Assembly (NCBI RefSeq): GCF_031323975.1
Contig: NZ_JAVIWS010000001.1
Coordinates: 1,860,001 to 1,924,000, forward strand
Source of the DNA: Escherichia ruysiae
Lineage (GTDB): Bacteria; Pseudomonadota; Gammaproteobacteria; Enterobacterales; Enterobacteriaceae
Direction of reading: 5' to 3'
Length of the DNA stretch: 64,000 nucleotides
Numbering within the stretch: position 1 is the stretch's first letter; every line of letters starts with the position of its first letter. Made by a program: the position numbers and the translations under genes. Below, piece by piece: positions 38,379 to 49,401 of this stretch. A model generated the notes under the pieces. That model had not been told where the DNA came from, searched no databases, and saw nothing but the letters and a program-made list of their open reading frames with translations.

Positions 38379-39257
38379 CTTTCTTCCCGTTTTCAAACCC
38401 CGATGGAAATCGTTAATTCGCTTAATGGTTTTAACCGCACGCTGCGGCACTGCGGAAGCCACCGACCAGACAATCATTTCCAGGCACAACAATACCGTAC
38501 CATGTAGCGGCGTTTTCCCCTTTTCATCGCCGCGCGGAACATGAATCACGATACTGGCGTCTTTGCTAAAACGCGAATCCAGAGCGTTTGTCAGCAAAAT
38601 AACAGGGATCCCCAGCCGTCTTGCTTCACGCAGCGTTGTCAGTCCTTCCCGGTGTGCGGATTTTTGCGCCATCATGATCAATACATCACCACGCTGAAGC
38701 GCGATCAGTTGCTCGGCAAGGCCAATACCAGTACGGTTTAGCGCCGTGGCGGGTAAGCCAATGCGATTGAATAACCGTGCAGTATAGTCCGCCAGAATAC
38801 CCGAAGCGCCAATGCCAAAAATAACAACTTGCCGCGCCTGCACCAGCATGGCTACCGCTTGTGCAAGCGCATGGCGGTTTTCAGGCTCTGACAGGACATT
38901 ACAGGTATACAAATGCCCTTCAAGAACAAAATCGATTGCGGTGTTAACATCACTCGTCAAGTTACTCACCGTCGTAGACATCTTTTCGCTGGAACTAAGA
39001 GCAGGACCAAGCCACTGTTCCAGAGTGCGTTTCAGATCTCGTAGCCCCGCAAACCCCAGGGCCTGTATAGCCCGAATCACTGTGGCATCAGAAGTGTTCA
39101 ATGTGGTCGCAATTTCCATCGCCGTTTGCTCGAGTACCACTTCACGATGTTCATTAATGTAGCTGGCGACGGCTCTTAACCCAGGCGTTAACTGACTCGC
39201 GCGAGTACGAAAACGCTCACCAAAAATATCAACTCGTGTTTTGTCTTTCTGAATCAT
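38370..39257 (-). CDS. RpiR-family regulator with SIS domain, last gene of the siderophore-uptake operon
   Basis: 295 residues. N-terminal HTH_6 domain (about 15-90) with LTPGLRAVASYINEHREVVLEQTAMEIATTLNTSDATVIRAIQALGF. The C-terminal SIS domain (about 130-265) contains VVIFGIGASGILADYTARLFNRIG and LIMMAQKSAHREG, the phosphosugar-binding fold. ATG 39257 overlaps the binding-protein stop by four bases (ATGA), so it is translationally coupled to the ABC genes. RpiR proteins usually sense sugar phosphates; here the neighbours are iron genes, an unusual pairing. It may correspond to the regulator gene fitR of the Fit locus as I remember it. Confidence 0.85.
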   Translation of the reverse strand: MIQKDKTRVDIFGERFRTRASQLTPGLRAVASYINEHREVVLEQTAMEIATTLNTSDATVIRAIQALGFAGLRDLKRTLEQWLGPALSSSEKMSTTVSNLTSDVNTAIDFVLEGHLYTCNVLSEPENRHALAQAVAMLVQARQVVIFGIGASGILADYTARLFNRIGLPATALNRTGIGLAEQLIALQRGDVLIMMAQKSAHREGLTTLREARRLGIPVILLTNALDSRFSKDASIVIHVPRGDEKGKTPLHGTVLLCLEMIVWSVASAVPQRAVKTIKRINDFHRGLKTGRKNG

Positions 39258-40201
39258 TTGGCCTCCGGTAGAGGTCGCCCTGCAATTTGTGATTGTATCT
39301 GCGCGGCTATCAGCCCCAGAGATGCAAAGGAGTTAGAAATCGCCTCTTCACGAGAAATCAGCACATAGCGCCCGGAACGACAGGCCGTCAGAAATTGACA
39401 CCATCCCGGCATGACTTTTTCCATTGCTGCCAGCTCATCCTGAGGTTTACCACCGGTGTCACCACGCCAGGTTGCAAAAACAAAATCGGCATCCAGTTCA
39501 GGCAAACGCTCCGCGCTCACATCCATTCGCCCACCTTCAGGAATGCTCTCAATCAGCGGCGGAAAGCGAAAACCAGCATCGCGTAATACACGCCCCAGCG
39601 AATGATAGCTATGCATCACATTAATTTTTCCCTGATTTGCCTGAATCACCGATACCGTTATTTTTTGGCTGTCCAGCGTCGCCTTCAGCGCATTGATTTG
39701 TGCCTGATAGCGGCGTTCAAGTATCGCCAGCCGCGCCTGCGTTCCTGTAAGTTCTGCCAGCTTGCGGTAGATTTCTGGCGCGCCCCCCTTGAGATGATCA
39801 ATGCTCACCGTGGGCGCAATTTTTTCCAGTTGTTCAATGGGCGTATTACGGGTCGGTTCTGTGATGATCAGATCAGGCTTTGCCGCCACAATCGCTTCAA
39901 TATCAATATCAGCAGTTCCAATAAAGGCTATCGATGAATTATCGAAGTCGACGCCTGTCAGTAACGCGCCTGATCGAATGAAATGGCTACCATCAGGCCG
40001 TGTTCGCCCGTGGCTGGCGACAGGAGGTACACCGAGCTCAATCAGAGGAATAGTGATATCAAGGTCGTGTAAAGAGACAATTCTCTTTGGATGTGCAGGA
40101 ACAGTGACTTTGCGCCCTAAATCATCAGTAAAGACCTGAACCGGTTCTGTTGCACGGGCAAAAAATGACAACAGTATCAGCAGAGAAAAAAATAAACGCA
40201 T
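39254..40201 (-). CDS. Periplasmic siderophore-binding protein of the ABC importer (FecB/FhuD-like)
   Basis: 315 residues of the cluster A-III (TroA/BtuF/FecB-type) binding-protein family. Signal peptide MRLFFSLLILLSFFARATE. The mature part has VTVPAHPKRIVSLHDLDITIPLIELGVPPVA, then AAKPDLIITEPTRN, the typical two lobes joined by a long helix. ATG 40201 with GGGAG is preferred to a frame open to 40264. Binds a ferric-siderophore delivered by the receptor at 43421 (inference) and passes it to the permeases immediately upstream in the operon. Confidence 0.87.
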   Translation of the reverse strand: MRLFFSLLILLSFFARATEPVQVFTDDLGRKVTVPAHPKRIVSLHDLDITIPLIELGVPPVASHGRTRPDGSHFIRSGALLTGVDFDNSSIAFIGTADIDIEAIVAAKPDLIITEPTRNTPIEQLEKIAPTVSIDHLKGGAPEIYRKLAELTGTQARLAILERRYQAQINALKATLDSQKITVSVIQANQGKINVMHSYHSLGRVLRDAGFRFPPLIESIPEGGRMDVSAERLPELDADFVFATWRGDTGGKPQDELAAMEKVMPGWCQFLTACRSGRYVLISREEAISNSFASLGLIAAQIQSQIAGRPLPEAK

Positions 40202-40211
40202 ATAACTCCCG

Positions 40212-41261
40212 TTAAAAACTGTTCCTGCGTTGCCAGAGCAGTAGTAAAAAGAATGGTCCACCAATCAGTGAAATAATGATTCCGGCTGGCAGTTGCAAAG
40301 GCAAAAAAGCCAAACGACCAATGCTATCCGCCAGGATAACTAATAACGCCCCCGATACTGCGCTCCCCAGCAGTAATGTCGTCTGCCCGCCACGCAGAAT
40401 AAAACGTGATATATGCGGTGCTATCAATCCGACAAAACCGATGTTACCAACACATGAAACGCAGACAGCTGTCAGGATTATTGGTGCGGCTACACGCAAT
40501 AACGCCAGACGGGAACTATTCACACCTAACCCGGTTGCAATCTGATGACCAAGCAGAGCGATATCCGCAGTCCGGGCGGTGAACAGCAATAAAAGAGCGG
40601 CTGGCACCATCCAACAGGCTGAAATACCGACTAACATCCAGTTGGCTGCATGAAGGCTTCCCGATAACCACATCAATGCAGTTTGTACATCACGAACATC
40701 TGCTGTGGTCATAAATACACCGATCCCGGCGGCGAAAAACCAGGACACGCCAATGCCTATCAGAACAAATCGCGGGCGAGAAATATCGCGCGCGCAAAAA
40801 ATCACGATTAAAGCTACCAACAAGCCACCAGCAAGACCAGCCACTGGACGCCAGAACATTCCCAGCATTGGAAACTGGAAAATCAGCCACAGCACAGCCA
40901 CGCTACATCCTTCTTTAACGCCGATTAAACCGGGATCGGCAAGGCCGTTACGCGCAATGGATTGCATTGCGGCTCCTGCCATACCTAACATGGCCCCGCA
41001 TAGCAATGCCATGATGACTCTTGGCAAGCGGATATCCTGCACAATATAACGTGCGTCTGTGCTTACGTTTTCTGGAGCAAACAACGCTCGCCCGACTTCC
41101 GATGCCGGGACGGAGAAAGTGCCATGCATCAAACCGAATATCAGTATTCCAACCGCAAACAGAGACAGCCCACTAAGCAACACCAGGTTTTTAGGGCGCA
41201 CCAGTGTCGAAAACTTACCAACACGTAGTGGGCGTAGTCCGACGTTCATTATCCGACTCAT
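40212..41261 (-). CDS. FecCD-family siderophore permease subunit 2
   Basis: 349 residues of the BtuC/FecD type, with nine to ten membrane segments. Typical motifs: LRLPRVIMALLCGAMLGMAGAAMQSIARNGLADPGLIGV, the ATPase-contact loop GLGVNSSRLALLR and the C-terminal IGFVGLIAPHISRFILRG and GIIISLIGGPFFLLLL. The ATG overlaps the end of permease 1 by four bases. The 10-base gap to the binding-protein gene keeps this in one operon. Confidence 0.9.
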   Translation of the reverse strand: MSRIMNVGLRPLRVGKFSTLVRPKNLVLLSGLSLFAVGILIFGLMHGTFSVPASEVGRALFAPENVSTDARYIVQDIRLPRVIMALLCGAMLGMAGAAMQSIARNGLADPGLIGVKEGCSVAVLWLIFQFPMLGMFWRPVAGLAGGLLVALIVIFCARDISRPRFVLIGIGVSWFFAAGIGVFMTTADVRDVQTALMWLSGSLHAANWMLVGISACWMVPAALLLLFTARTADIALLGHQIATGLGVNSSRLALLRVAAPIILTAVCVSCVGNIGFVGLIAPHISRFILRGGQTTLLLGSAVSGALLVILADSIGRLAFLPLQLPAGIIISLIGGPFFLLLLWQRRNSF

Positions 41262-42241
41262 TTGAACATCCTCGTCGCCATAATGACAAAAACGGGCGCA
41301 CCAACTAACGCCGTCATGACACCGGTCGCTAACTCATGGGGCGTGAAAAGCGTCCGGGCAATAATATCTGCCAGTAATAACAAAAGCGCGCCGACACAAG
41401 CTGAAAGAGGGAGCAGAACGCGCAGATCCGCTGATACCAGACGCCTGACAATCTGCGGTACTAGCAGACCGACAAAACCAATGGGGCCAGCAATCGATAC
41501 GGCTGCGCCACAGAGTAACGCGATCGCAAGCAGAGTGAATGTTCGCGTGCGGAGTACCGAGACGCCCAGCCCCTGCGCCATGCGATCACCCAGTGCCAAC
41601 ATGTTAAGAGAGGGCGCAAGGTAAATGGCTAACACAACCCCCCCCAGAGAAAACCAGGCGGACGTACCCAGCGTCGCCCAATCCTGCCCCGCTAAATCAC
41701 CTGCTAGCCATGTCCGCATCTCCAGCAGTGTTTGTTCGTCAAGAATCAGGATTGCAGCCGTTATTGAGGACACGAACGCCGATAGCGCCACGCCGCATAA
41801 AGTAACTTTCATTGGCGTTAACCCTGAACGCCCTGCGGAGGAAAGCAGCAATATCAACAGGAACAATAACGCGCCGCCCGTAGATGCCAGCAGTGGGCGT
41901 CCAACCGGAAAGGCCAGCCCAAGCGCACTGGCAGCAACGACAGCAAGAGCGGCTCCGGCATTTAAGCCTAAAATATGTGGCTCCCCCAATGGGTTACGAA
42001 TGACAGCCTGCAATAAAGCACCAGCAACGCCAAGAGAAGCACCGATAAGCAATGCTGCCGCTAAACGCGGCAAACGGAGTCTTACAATTACGTTGTGATC
42101 GAAGTTTTGCGGTTCAAAATGAAGAAATGCCTGCAACACCGTTTGTGGTGCAATAAATCGGGCACCAATCCCTGGATATACCACGCATCCCACCAGCAGT
42201 AAGGCGAGGAAAAATACAGTAACCAGCCCCGCGCGCATCAT
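41258..42241 (-). CDS. FecCD-family siderophore permease subunit 1
   Basis: 327 residues of the same family as its neighbour: RLPRLAAALLIGASLGVAGALLQAVIRNPLGEPHILGLNAGAA-like N-half, the coupling helix GLGVSVLRTRT, and IGFVGLLVPQIVRRLV. It ends at GVMTALVGAPVFVIMATRMFK. Four-base overlaps with both neighbours. With permease 2 it should form the heterodimeric channel. Confidence 0.9.
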   Translation of the reverse strand: MMRAGLVTVFFLALLLVGCVVYPGIGARFIAPQTVLQAFLHFEPQNFDHNVIVRLRLPRLAAALLIGASLGVAGALLQAVIRNPLGEPHILGLNAGAALAVVAASALGLAFPVGRPLLASTGGALLFLLILLLSSAGRSGLTPMKVTLCGVALSAFVSSITAAILILDEQTLLEMRTWLAGDLAGQDWATLGTSAWFSLGGVVLAIYLAPSLNMLALGDRMAQGLGVSVLRTRTFTLLAIALLCGAAVSIAGPIGFVGLLVPQIVRRLVSADLRVLLPLSACVGALLLLLADIIARTLFTPHELATGVMTALVGAPVFVIMATRMFK

Positions 42242-43047
42242 ACTTTTTCTACACCACGAAACGGCATGAATAACGGTTTCCCCGTCAGAGGATTTATTGA
42301 TGCGTGAACATCAACGTCAAAGACAGCTTTTACCAGCTCAGGCGTGCAATGCTCCCCCTCATTCAATACACGCACCACTTTTCCCTGGCGTAAAAATATC
42401 AACGTATCACCATAATTCACGGCAAAATTCAGATCATGCAACACCACAACGACTGTACGCCCGTGATGACGCGTCAAATCATGTAATAATTCAAGAATTT
42501 CAACCTGATAACGTAAATCAAGCCAGGTTGTGGGTTCATCCAGCAGGATATAAGGCGTCTTTTGCGCCAACACCATCGCAATCCAGCATCGCTGGCGCTG
42601 CCCACCAGAGAGTTTTTCAACCGGTAAATGTGCAAACTCCTGCGTACCGGTTAATTTTAGTGCCTCTTCTACCGCCTGTTCGTCGGCGTCGCTCCATTGA
42701 CGTATGAAATTTTGCCAGGGAAAGCGCCCACGCGACACCAGTTCATAAACGGTTAAGCCCTCTGGCAATAATGGCGACTGCGGCAAGATCCCAAGTCTGC
42801 GGGATAACTCTTTCGTTGGTTGCTCGTGAATCGCTTTACCATCCAGCAATATCGAGCCGCCCATGGGTTGCAAGATACGTGCAATGGTGCTGAGCAACGT
42901 CGACTTTCCACAACCGTTTGCCCCAACCAGAACGGTCATTTTTTCTGTGGGAACGGAGAAAGAAACACCATCAACAATGATTTTCTTGTGATACCCGGCA
43001 GAAACATTGTCGAGGATCAGCCCCTGCCCTTTTGCGTTATGTGCCAC
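42238..43047 (-). CDS. ABC-transporter ATPase for ferric siderophore (GTG start)
   Basis: 269 residues. Walker A VGANGCGKSTL, signature LSGGQRQR, Walker B YILLDEPTTWLD, H-loop VVVVLHDLNFAV. Belongs to the FepC/FecE group. The start is GTG at 43047; no better in-frame start exists, because a TAA lies upstream, and the Shine-Dalgarno is poor. A Fur-like site lies about 30 bases upstream. First gene of the importer operon, divergent from the receptor. Confidence 0.9.
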   Translation of the reverse strand: MAHNAKGQGLILDNVSAGYHKKIIVDGVSFSVPTEKMTVLVGANGCGKSTLLSTIARILQPMGGSILLDGKAIHEQPTKELSRRLGILPQSPLLPEGLTVYELVSRGRFPWQNFIRQWSDADEQAVEEALKLTGTQEFAHLPVEKLSGGQRQRCWIAMVLAQKTPYILLDEPTTWLDLRYQVEILELLHDLTRHHGRTVVVVLHDLNFAVNYGDTLIFLRQGKVVRVLNEGEHCTPELVKAVFDVDVHASINPLTGKPLFMPFRGVEKV

Positions 43048-43075
43048 GTGTACGCCAACTTAATCAAAGACAAAC

Positions 43076-43094
43076 AAAAATAAAACTCATTCTC
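43076..43094 (-). promoter_or_regulatory. Fur-like site before the ABC-importer operon
   Basis: On the minus strand GAGAATGAGTTTTATTTTT matches the Fur consensus at about 12 of 19 positions, at a place where it could control the importer genes. Confidence 0.4.
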
Positions 43095-43303
43095 CTTTGA
43101 GAGTTTGACGCCACAAAATGTAGTAGTCAAGAAGTTAAAAGCCACACAAAAACAAGGTAAATAACAGGTTAAATATTTTTAATGATAAAAATAAAACCAT
43201 TATATATTAATAATTTAATCACAACTAAATTGCATTAATCTCTCATAAAAACACATGTGGCAATTTTTTGTTATTTATCATTTACTACTACATCACCACA
43301 TGA

Positions 43304-43322
43304 TTGAATGATTCTCAATTAC
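43304..43322 (+). promoter_or_regulatory. Fur-like site before the TonB receptor
   Basis: TTGAATGATTCTCAATTAC matches the consensus at about 11 of 19 positions, with the core ATGAT-N2-TCA kept, 100 bases before the receptor. The rest of the 373-base divergent gap is A+T-rich and holds no other pattern I can name. Confidence 0.45.
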
Positions 43323-43420
43323 ATATCCGATGGCGAAATAACAAACGGATAGTGCTTAGTGAGCAACAAGAAACAATTTTCACTCGCGACAATCCGCGAG
43401 TTTTTGGGATAACAGACTAA

Positions 43421-45562
43421 ATGGCTAAGTTCACACCTTCATTCTCAGGAGTCAAAGGTCGGGCGCTCTTTTCACTGTTCTTTGCGGCACCGATGATTCA
43501 TGCAACCGACACTGTAACGACCAAAGATGGCGAAACAATCACTGTTACAGCGGATGCAAATACCGCAACTGAGGCTACCGATGGTTATCAACCTCTGAGC
43601 ACCTCCACGGCGACATTAACCGATATGCCAATGCTGGATATTCCGCAGGTGGTCAATACGGTTAGCGATCAAGTACTGGAAAATCAGAATGCGACGACGC
43701 TGGATGAGGCGCTTTATAACGTCAGTAACGTGGTACAGACCAATACATTAGGCGGGACTCAGGATGCTTTTGTACGCCGTGGGTTTGGCGCAAACCGGGA
43801 TGGCTCGATCATGACCAACGGTCTGCGAACCGTACTTCCTCGCAGCTTCAACGCCGCAACAGAACGTGTGGAAGTGCTAAAAGGCCCGGCCTCCACGCTG
43901 TATGGCATTCTCGATCCTGGCGGACTGATTAACGTCGTGACAAAGCGCCCGGAAAAAACATTCCATGGTTCTGTCTCAGCCACGTCCTCCAGTTTCGGTG
44001 GTGGCACCGGGCAACTTGATATCACAGGCCCCATTGAAGGCACTCAGCTGGCATACCGCCTGACGGGGGAAGTGCAGGATGAAGATTACTGGCGGAATTT
44101 CGGTAAAGAGCGCAGTACATTTATTGCCCCATCACTCACCTGGTTTGGTGATAATGCAACAGTAACCATGCTCTATTCCCATCGGGATTATAAAACGCCG
44201 TTCGATCGTGGAACGATTTTCGACCTTACGACGAAACAGCCCGTAAACGTTGATCGAAAAATACGTTTCGACGAACCGTTTAATATTACAGATGGTCAGT
44301 CCGATCTGGCGCAACTCAACGCAGAATATCATCTCAATAGCCAGTGGACAGCGCGCTTTGATTACAGCTACAGCCAGGATAAATACAGCGATAATCAAGC
44401 TCGCGTTACCGCGTATGATGCAACGACAGGAACACTGACACGGCGTGTTGATGCAACTCAGGGATCTACCCAGCGTATGCATTCTACTCGTGCGGATCTG
44501 CAAGGGAATGTTGATATTGCTGGATTCTATAATGAAATTTTGAGTGGGGTGTCATATGAATATTATGATCTTCTGCGCACAGATATGATTCGCTGTAAAA
44601 ACGCTAAAGATTTCAATATTTATAATCCTGTTTATGGCAATACCAGCAAATGCACAACGGTCTCGGCGTCGGACAGCGATCAGACGATCAAACAGGAGAG
44701 CTACTCAGCGTACGCACAGGACGCACTCTATCTGACCGATAACTGGATTGCCGTCGCCGGGATCCGCTATCAGTATTACACACAGTATGCGGGTAAAGGC
44801 CGCCCTTTTAATGTCAATACTGACAGTCGCGATGAACAATGGACTCCCAAACTGGGGTTGGTCTACAAACTGACGCCATCGGTATCCTTATTTGCTAATT
44901 ATTCGCAAACATTTATGCCGCAATCGTCAATTGCCAGCTACATTGGCGATCTTCCACCGGAATCATCTAATGCTTACGAAGTCGGGGCAAAATTCGAGCT
45001 GTTCGATGGTATAACCGCAGATATTGCGCTGTTTGATATCCATAAACGTAACGTCTTGTATACCGAAAGTATTGGTGACGAAACCATCGCCAAAACGGCA
45101 GGCCGCGTTCGTTCAAGAGGGGTAGAGGTCGACCTTGCGGGAGCATTAACTGAAAATATTAATATAATTGCCAGCTACGGCTATACCGATGCTAAGGTTC
45201 TGGATGATCCTGATTATGCAGGAAAACCATTGCCGAATGTTCCTCGTCATACCGGTTCGCTATTCCTGACCTATGACATTCACAACATGCCAGGCAATAA
45301 CACACTGACGTTTGGCGGTGGCGGACATGGCGTAAGCCGTCGTTCGGCAACCAATGGGGCTGACTATTATCTGCCAGGCTATTTCGTTGCCGATGCCTTC
45401 GCCGCATACAAAATGAAATTGCAGTATCCGGTCACTCTGCAATTAAACGTCAAAAACCTGTTTGATAAAACGTATTACACCTCTTCCATCGCCACAAATA
45501 ATCTGGGCAACCAGATTGGCGATCCTCGTGAAGTGCAATTCACGGTGAAAATGGAGTTTTGA
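43421..45562 (+). CDS. TonB-dependent ferric-siderophore receptor (Fit-like)
   Basis: 713 residues. Signal sequence ends near MIHA. TonB box ETITVTA. Plug domain about 55-180: PQVVNTVSDQVLENQNATTLDEALYNVSNVVQTN, then GFGANRDGS and VEVLKGPASTLYGILDPGGLINVVTKRP. The 22-stranded barrel ends in REVQFTVKMEF with C-terminal Phe. Overall it is most like FhuA/FhuE-type hydroxamate receptors (FpvA-like family); the ligand is unknown. Divergent from a matching ABC importer. No siderophore-synthesis genes lie in the window, so a foreign or shared siderophore is likely. ATG 43421 follows GGATAACAGACTAA. Confidence 0.9.
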   Translation: MAKFTPSFSGVKGRALFSLFFAAPMIHATDTVTTKDGETITVTADANTATEATDGYQPLSTSTATLTDMPMLDIPQVVNTVSDQVLENQNATTLDEALYNVSNVVQTNTLGGTQDAFVRRGFGANRDGSIMTNGLRTVLPRSFNAATERVEVLKGPASTLYGILDPGGLINVVTKRPEKTFHGSVSATSSSFGGGTGQLDITGPIEGTQLAYRLTGEVQDEDYWRNFGKERSTFIAPSLTWFGDNATVTMLYSHRDYKTPFDRGTIFDLTTKQPVNVDRKIRFDEPFNITDGQSDLAQLNAEYHLNSQWTARFDYSYSQDKYSDNQARVTAYDATTGTLTRRVDATQGSTQRMHSTRADLQGNVDIAGFYNEILSGVSYEYYDLLRTDMIRCKNAKDFNIYNPVYGNTSKCTTVSASDSDQTIKQESYSAYAQDALYLTDNWIAVAGIRYQYYTQYAGKGRPFNVNTDSRDEQWTPKLGLVYKLTPSVSLFANYSQTFMPQSSIASYIGDLPPESSNAYEVGAKFELFDGITADIALFDIHKRNVLYTESIGDETIAKTAGRVRSRGVEVDLAGALTENINIIASYGYTDAKVLDDPDYAGKPLPNVPRHTGSLFLTYDIHNMPGNNTLTFGGGGHGVSRRSATNGADYYLPGYFVADAFAAYKMKLQYPVTLQLNVKNLFDKTYYTSSIATNNLGNQIGDPREVQFTVKMEF

Positions 45563-45568
45563 TAAAAA

Positions 45569-45596
45569 AGCCCGGTATACGATTGTATACCGGGCT
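45569..45596. terminator. Bidirectional terminator between receptor gene and parE
   Basis: Perfect 12-base stem AGCCCGGTATAC/GTATACCGGGCT with a GATT loop. It has TTTTTT on the minus side and ATGTTTTATTC on the plus side. It serves both convergent genes and marks the right end of the inserted DNA. Confidence 0.88.
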
Positions 45597-45624
45597 ATGT
45601 TTTATTCTCCTGACGGGAGGATTA

Positions 45625-47520
<1,896 letters not shown>

Positions 47521-47545
47521 TTAAGTTAGCAATTCGAGTTGATCG

Positions 47546-48127
47546 TCAGAGATGGTGCAGACCAAGAAAATCGACGATCGGGTTGAAATAATCTTCGAAG
47601 CCCGTGAATGCGTGGTTGCCGCCTTCTATTACAGTCTGGCGGCAGGAAGCGTAGTACGCCACCGCCTGGCGGTAATCCAGCACTTCATCTCCCGTCTGTT
47701 GCAGCAGCCAGATAAGATCCGGCGCTTCCAGCGGGTCAATCTGCATGACTTTGAGATCGTAAATATGGCGTGACTCTAGCACATATTGCTGCCCGGTGTA
47801 GGGGTTCTCGTTCTGACCGAGATAGTCTGTTAGCAATTCAAACGGGCGCACCGCCGGGTTTACCACCACTGCGGGCAGCATAAAACATTGCGACAACCAG
47901 GTGGCGTAGTAACCCCCCAGTGATGAACCGACGATACCCAGCGAATCGCCGCCATGTTCCAGGACAATGGATTCCAGCAGTTCTGCCGCATCGGAAGGAT
48001 ACGGCGGCAACTGCGGAATAATCATCTCAACGTCAGGGTGATGTTCCGCCAGCCAGTTTTTCAACAAGCTCGCTTTTGCAGAACGCGGCGAGCTGTTGAA
48101 ACCGTGTAAATAAAGAAGCGTAGACAT
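47546..48127 (-). CDS. yqiA: YqiA, esterase of the UPF0227 family
   Basis: 193-residue alpha/beta hydrolase active on short acyl and palmitoyl-CoA thioesters in vitro. Opens [13 protein letters not shown], with nucleophile elbow [13 protein letters not shown] and the histidine in GGNHAF. Substrate in vivo unclear. Its ATG shares one base with the cpdA stop (TGATG), so translation is coupled. Confidence 0.94.
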   Translation of the reverse strand: MSTLLYLHGFNSSPRSAKASLLKNWLAEHHPDVEMIIPQLPPYPSDAAELLESIVLEHGGDSLGIVGSSLGGYYATWLSQCFMLPAVVVNPAVRPFELLTDYLGQNENPYTGQQYVLESRHIYDLKVMQIDPLEAPDLIWLLQQTGDEVLDYRQAVAYYASCRQTVIEGGNHAFTGFEDYFNPIVDFLGLHHL

Positions 48128-48954
48128 CAGTAACCTTCTGAAGCGGTATCAGGTTGGAAACGCGTGTCCGCAAGGCGGTGCACTTCGGTAGTCAGCGTGC
48201 CATCAGCATGTAACTCCAGCGTACGCCAGCCGGGAGCAATGGTGTCCAGCGTGAAGTTGGAACAGTGTGGTTTAAATTGTACACAGGTCGACGGCGTTGC
48301 CATCAGGCGGCGCCCGTTCCAGTCGAGATCGAGTTCCTGATGAATATGACCACACAGCAGATATTTGACGTGCGGAAACTTCGCCAGCACATTATCCAGT
48401 TCACCTGCGTTACGCAGACTGTGTTGGTCGAGCCAGCTACAGCCTGCAGGCAGCGGATGATGGTGCAGTAGCAGCAACGTATGGCGCTCTGGCGCATCAG
48501 ACAGCTTACGCTCCAGCCAATCAAGCTGAAACTCGCTCAATTCGCCGTGCGGTACGCCAAACACCTGGCTATCCAGCAACAGGATTTGCCATTGCTCACC
48601 AATAAACACCCGCTTCGCCGGGGAGATACCCGCATCCTGTAACGCGCTGTACATCGCGGGCTGGAAATCATGGTTTCCCGGCAGCCAGACGCAGGGCGCA
48701 CGAAAGCTTGCGATGCCTTCCGCAAAGTGCAGATAGGCCGCAGCAGTTTGATCCTGCGCTAAATCACCTGTCGCGACAATCAGGTCGAATTCGTGCTGGT
48801 GTGGACGAATCGCCTCCAGCACAGCCTGGTAGCTCTCCCAGGTGTTTACCCCCAACAGGGCTTCGTGCTTTTGTGCAAACAGGTGAGTGTCGGTAATTTG
48901 TAAAATCCTGACTCTGGCCTCACCAGCCAGAGGAAGGGTTAACAGGCTTTCCAA
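48127..48954 (-). CDS. cpdA: 3',5'-cyclic-AMP phosphodiesterase CpdA (TTG start)
   Basis: Iron-dependent metallophosphoesterase that hydrolyses cAMP and so modulates CRP signalling. 275 residues. Metal-binding motifs: [25 protein letters not shown] and CGHIHQE. Initiation is at TTG 48954 (translated from TTG GAA AGC CTG), with GGACACC before it and no ATG option that keeps the N-terminus. Middle of the nudF-yqiB-cpdA-yqiA-parE cluster. Confidence 0.95.
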   Translation of the reverse strand: MESLLTLPLAGEARVRILQITDTHLFAQKHEALLGVNTWESYQAVLEAIRPHQHEFDLIVATGDLAQDQTAAAYLHFAEGIASFRAPCVWLPGNHDFQPAMYSALQDAGISPAKRVFIGEQWQILLLDSQVFGVPHGELSEFQLDWLERKLSDAPERHTLLLLHHHPLPAGCSWLDQHSLRNAGELDNVLAKFPHVKYLLCGHIHQELDLDWNGRRLMATPSTCVQFKPHCSNFTLDTIAPGWRTLELHADGTLTTEVHRLADTRFQPDTASEGY

Positions 48955-48978
48955 ATGGTGTCCTTAGGTTTCACGACG

Positions 48979-49401
48979 CTAATAAACCGGAATCGCCATC
49001 GCTCCATGTGCTAAACAGTATCGCAACCAATCCGCTAAAAACTGATTAATTTGATGCTTTTCGTCGCGTTGATGCAACTTTTTATTAGGATAATCATACC
49101 GCGCTTTGAAGCGAAAAATCTGCTGGCTTGAACACACTTCAGCCACCATCGCGTCATGATACAGACGCACCGTCATTGACGGAAGGCTCCAGTAACTGAT
49201 CGCAGGCGCAGTCTGTTCTATTGTCACCAGGGTAGTGTATCGGGTCGATTCCACTATCGTTAGCCGATAATGTGCGTTTGCCACCTGATAGCTTATAGTT
49301 TCGCCGGGTGCATCATTGCGCGGTAACAAACGGCGCAATTGTGAAAAGTTCATCTCGCACAGGCGCATCATTTCAGGAAAGTCAGGTGTGTAACGCTTCA
49401 T
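48979..49401 (-). CDS. yqiB: YqiB, DUF1249 protein
   Basis: 140 residues, soluble. Unknown function; conserved next to nudF and cpdA in enterobacteria. It begins [27 protein letters not shown] and ends with the hydrophobic [20 protein letters not shown]. The ATG directly abuts the nudF stop (TAA then ATG), so the two are co-translated. Confidence 0.93.
   Translation of the reverse strand: MKRYTPDFPEMMRLCEMNFSQLRRLLPRNDAPGETISYQVANAHYRLTIVESTRYTTLVTIEQTAPAISYWSLPSMTVRLYHDAMVAEVCSSQQIFRFKARYDYPNKKLHQRDEKHQINQFLADWLRYCLAHGAMAIPVY

Noticed and set aside
30059..45562. Search for integrase, transposase, tRNA attachment site or flanking direct repeats around the insertion
   Set aside because: None seen in either flank; a prophage or classical pathogenicity-island origin is not supported.
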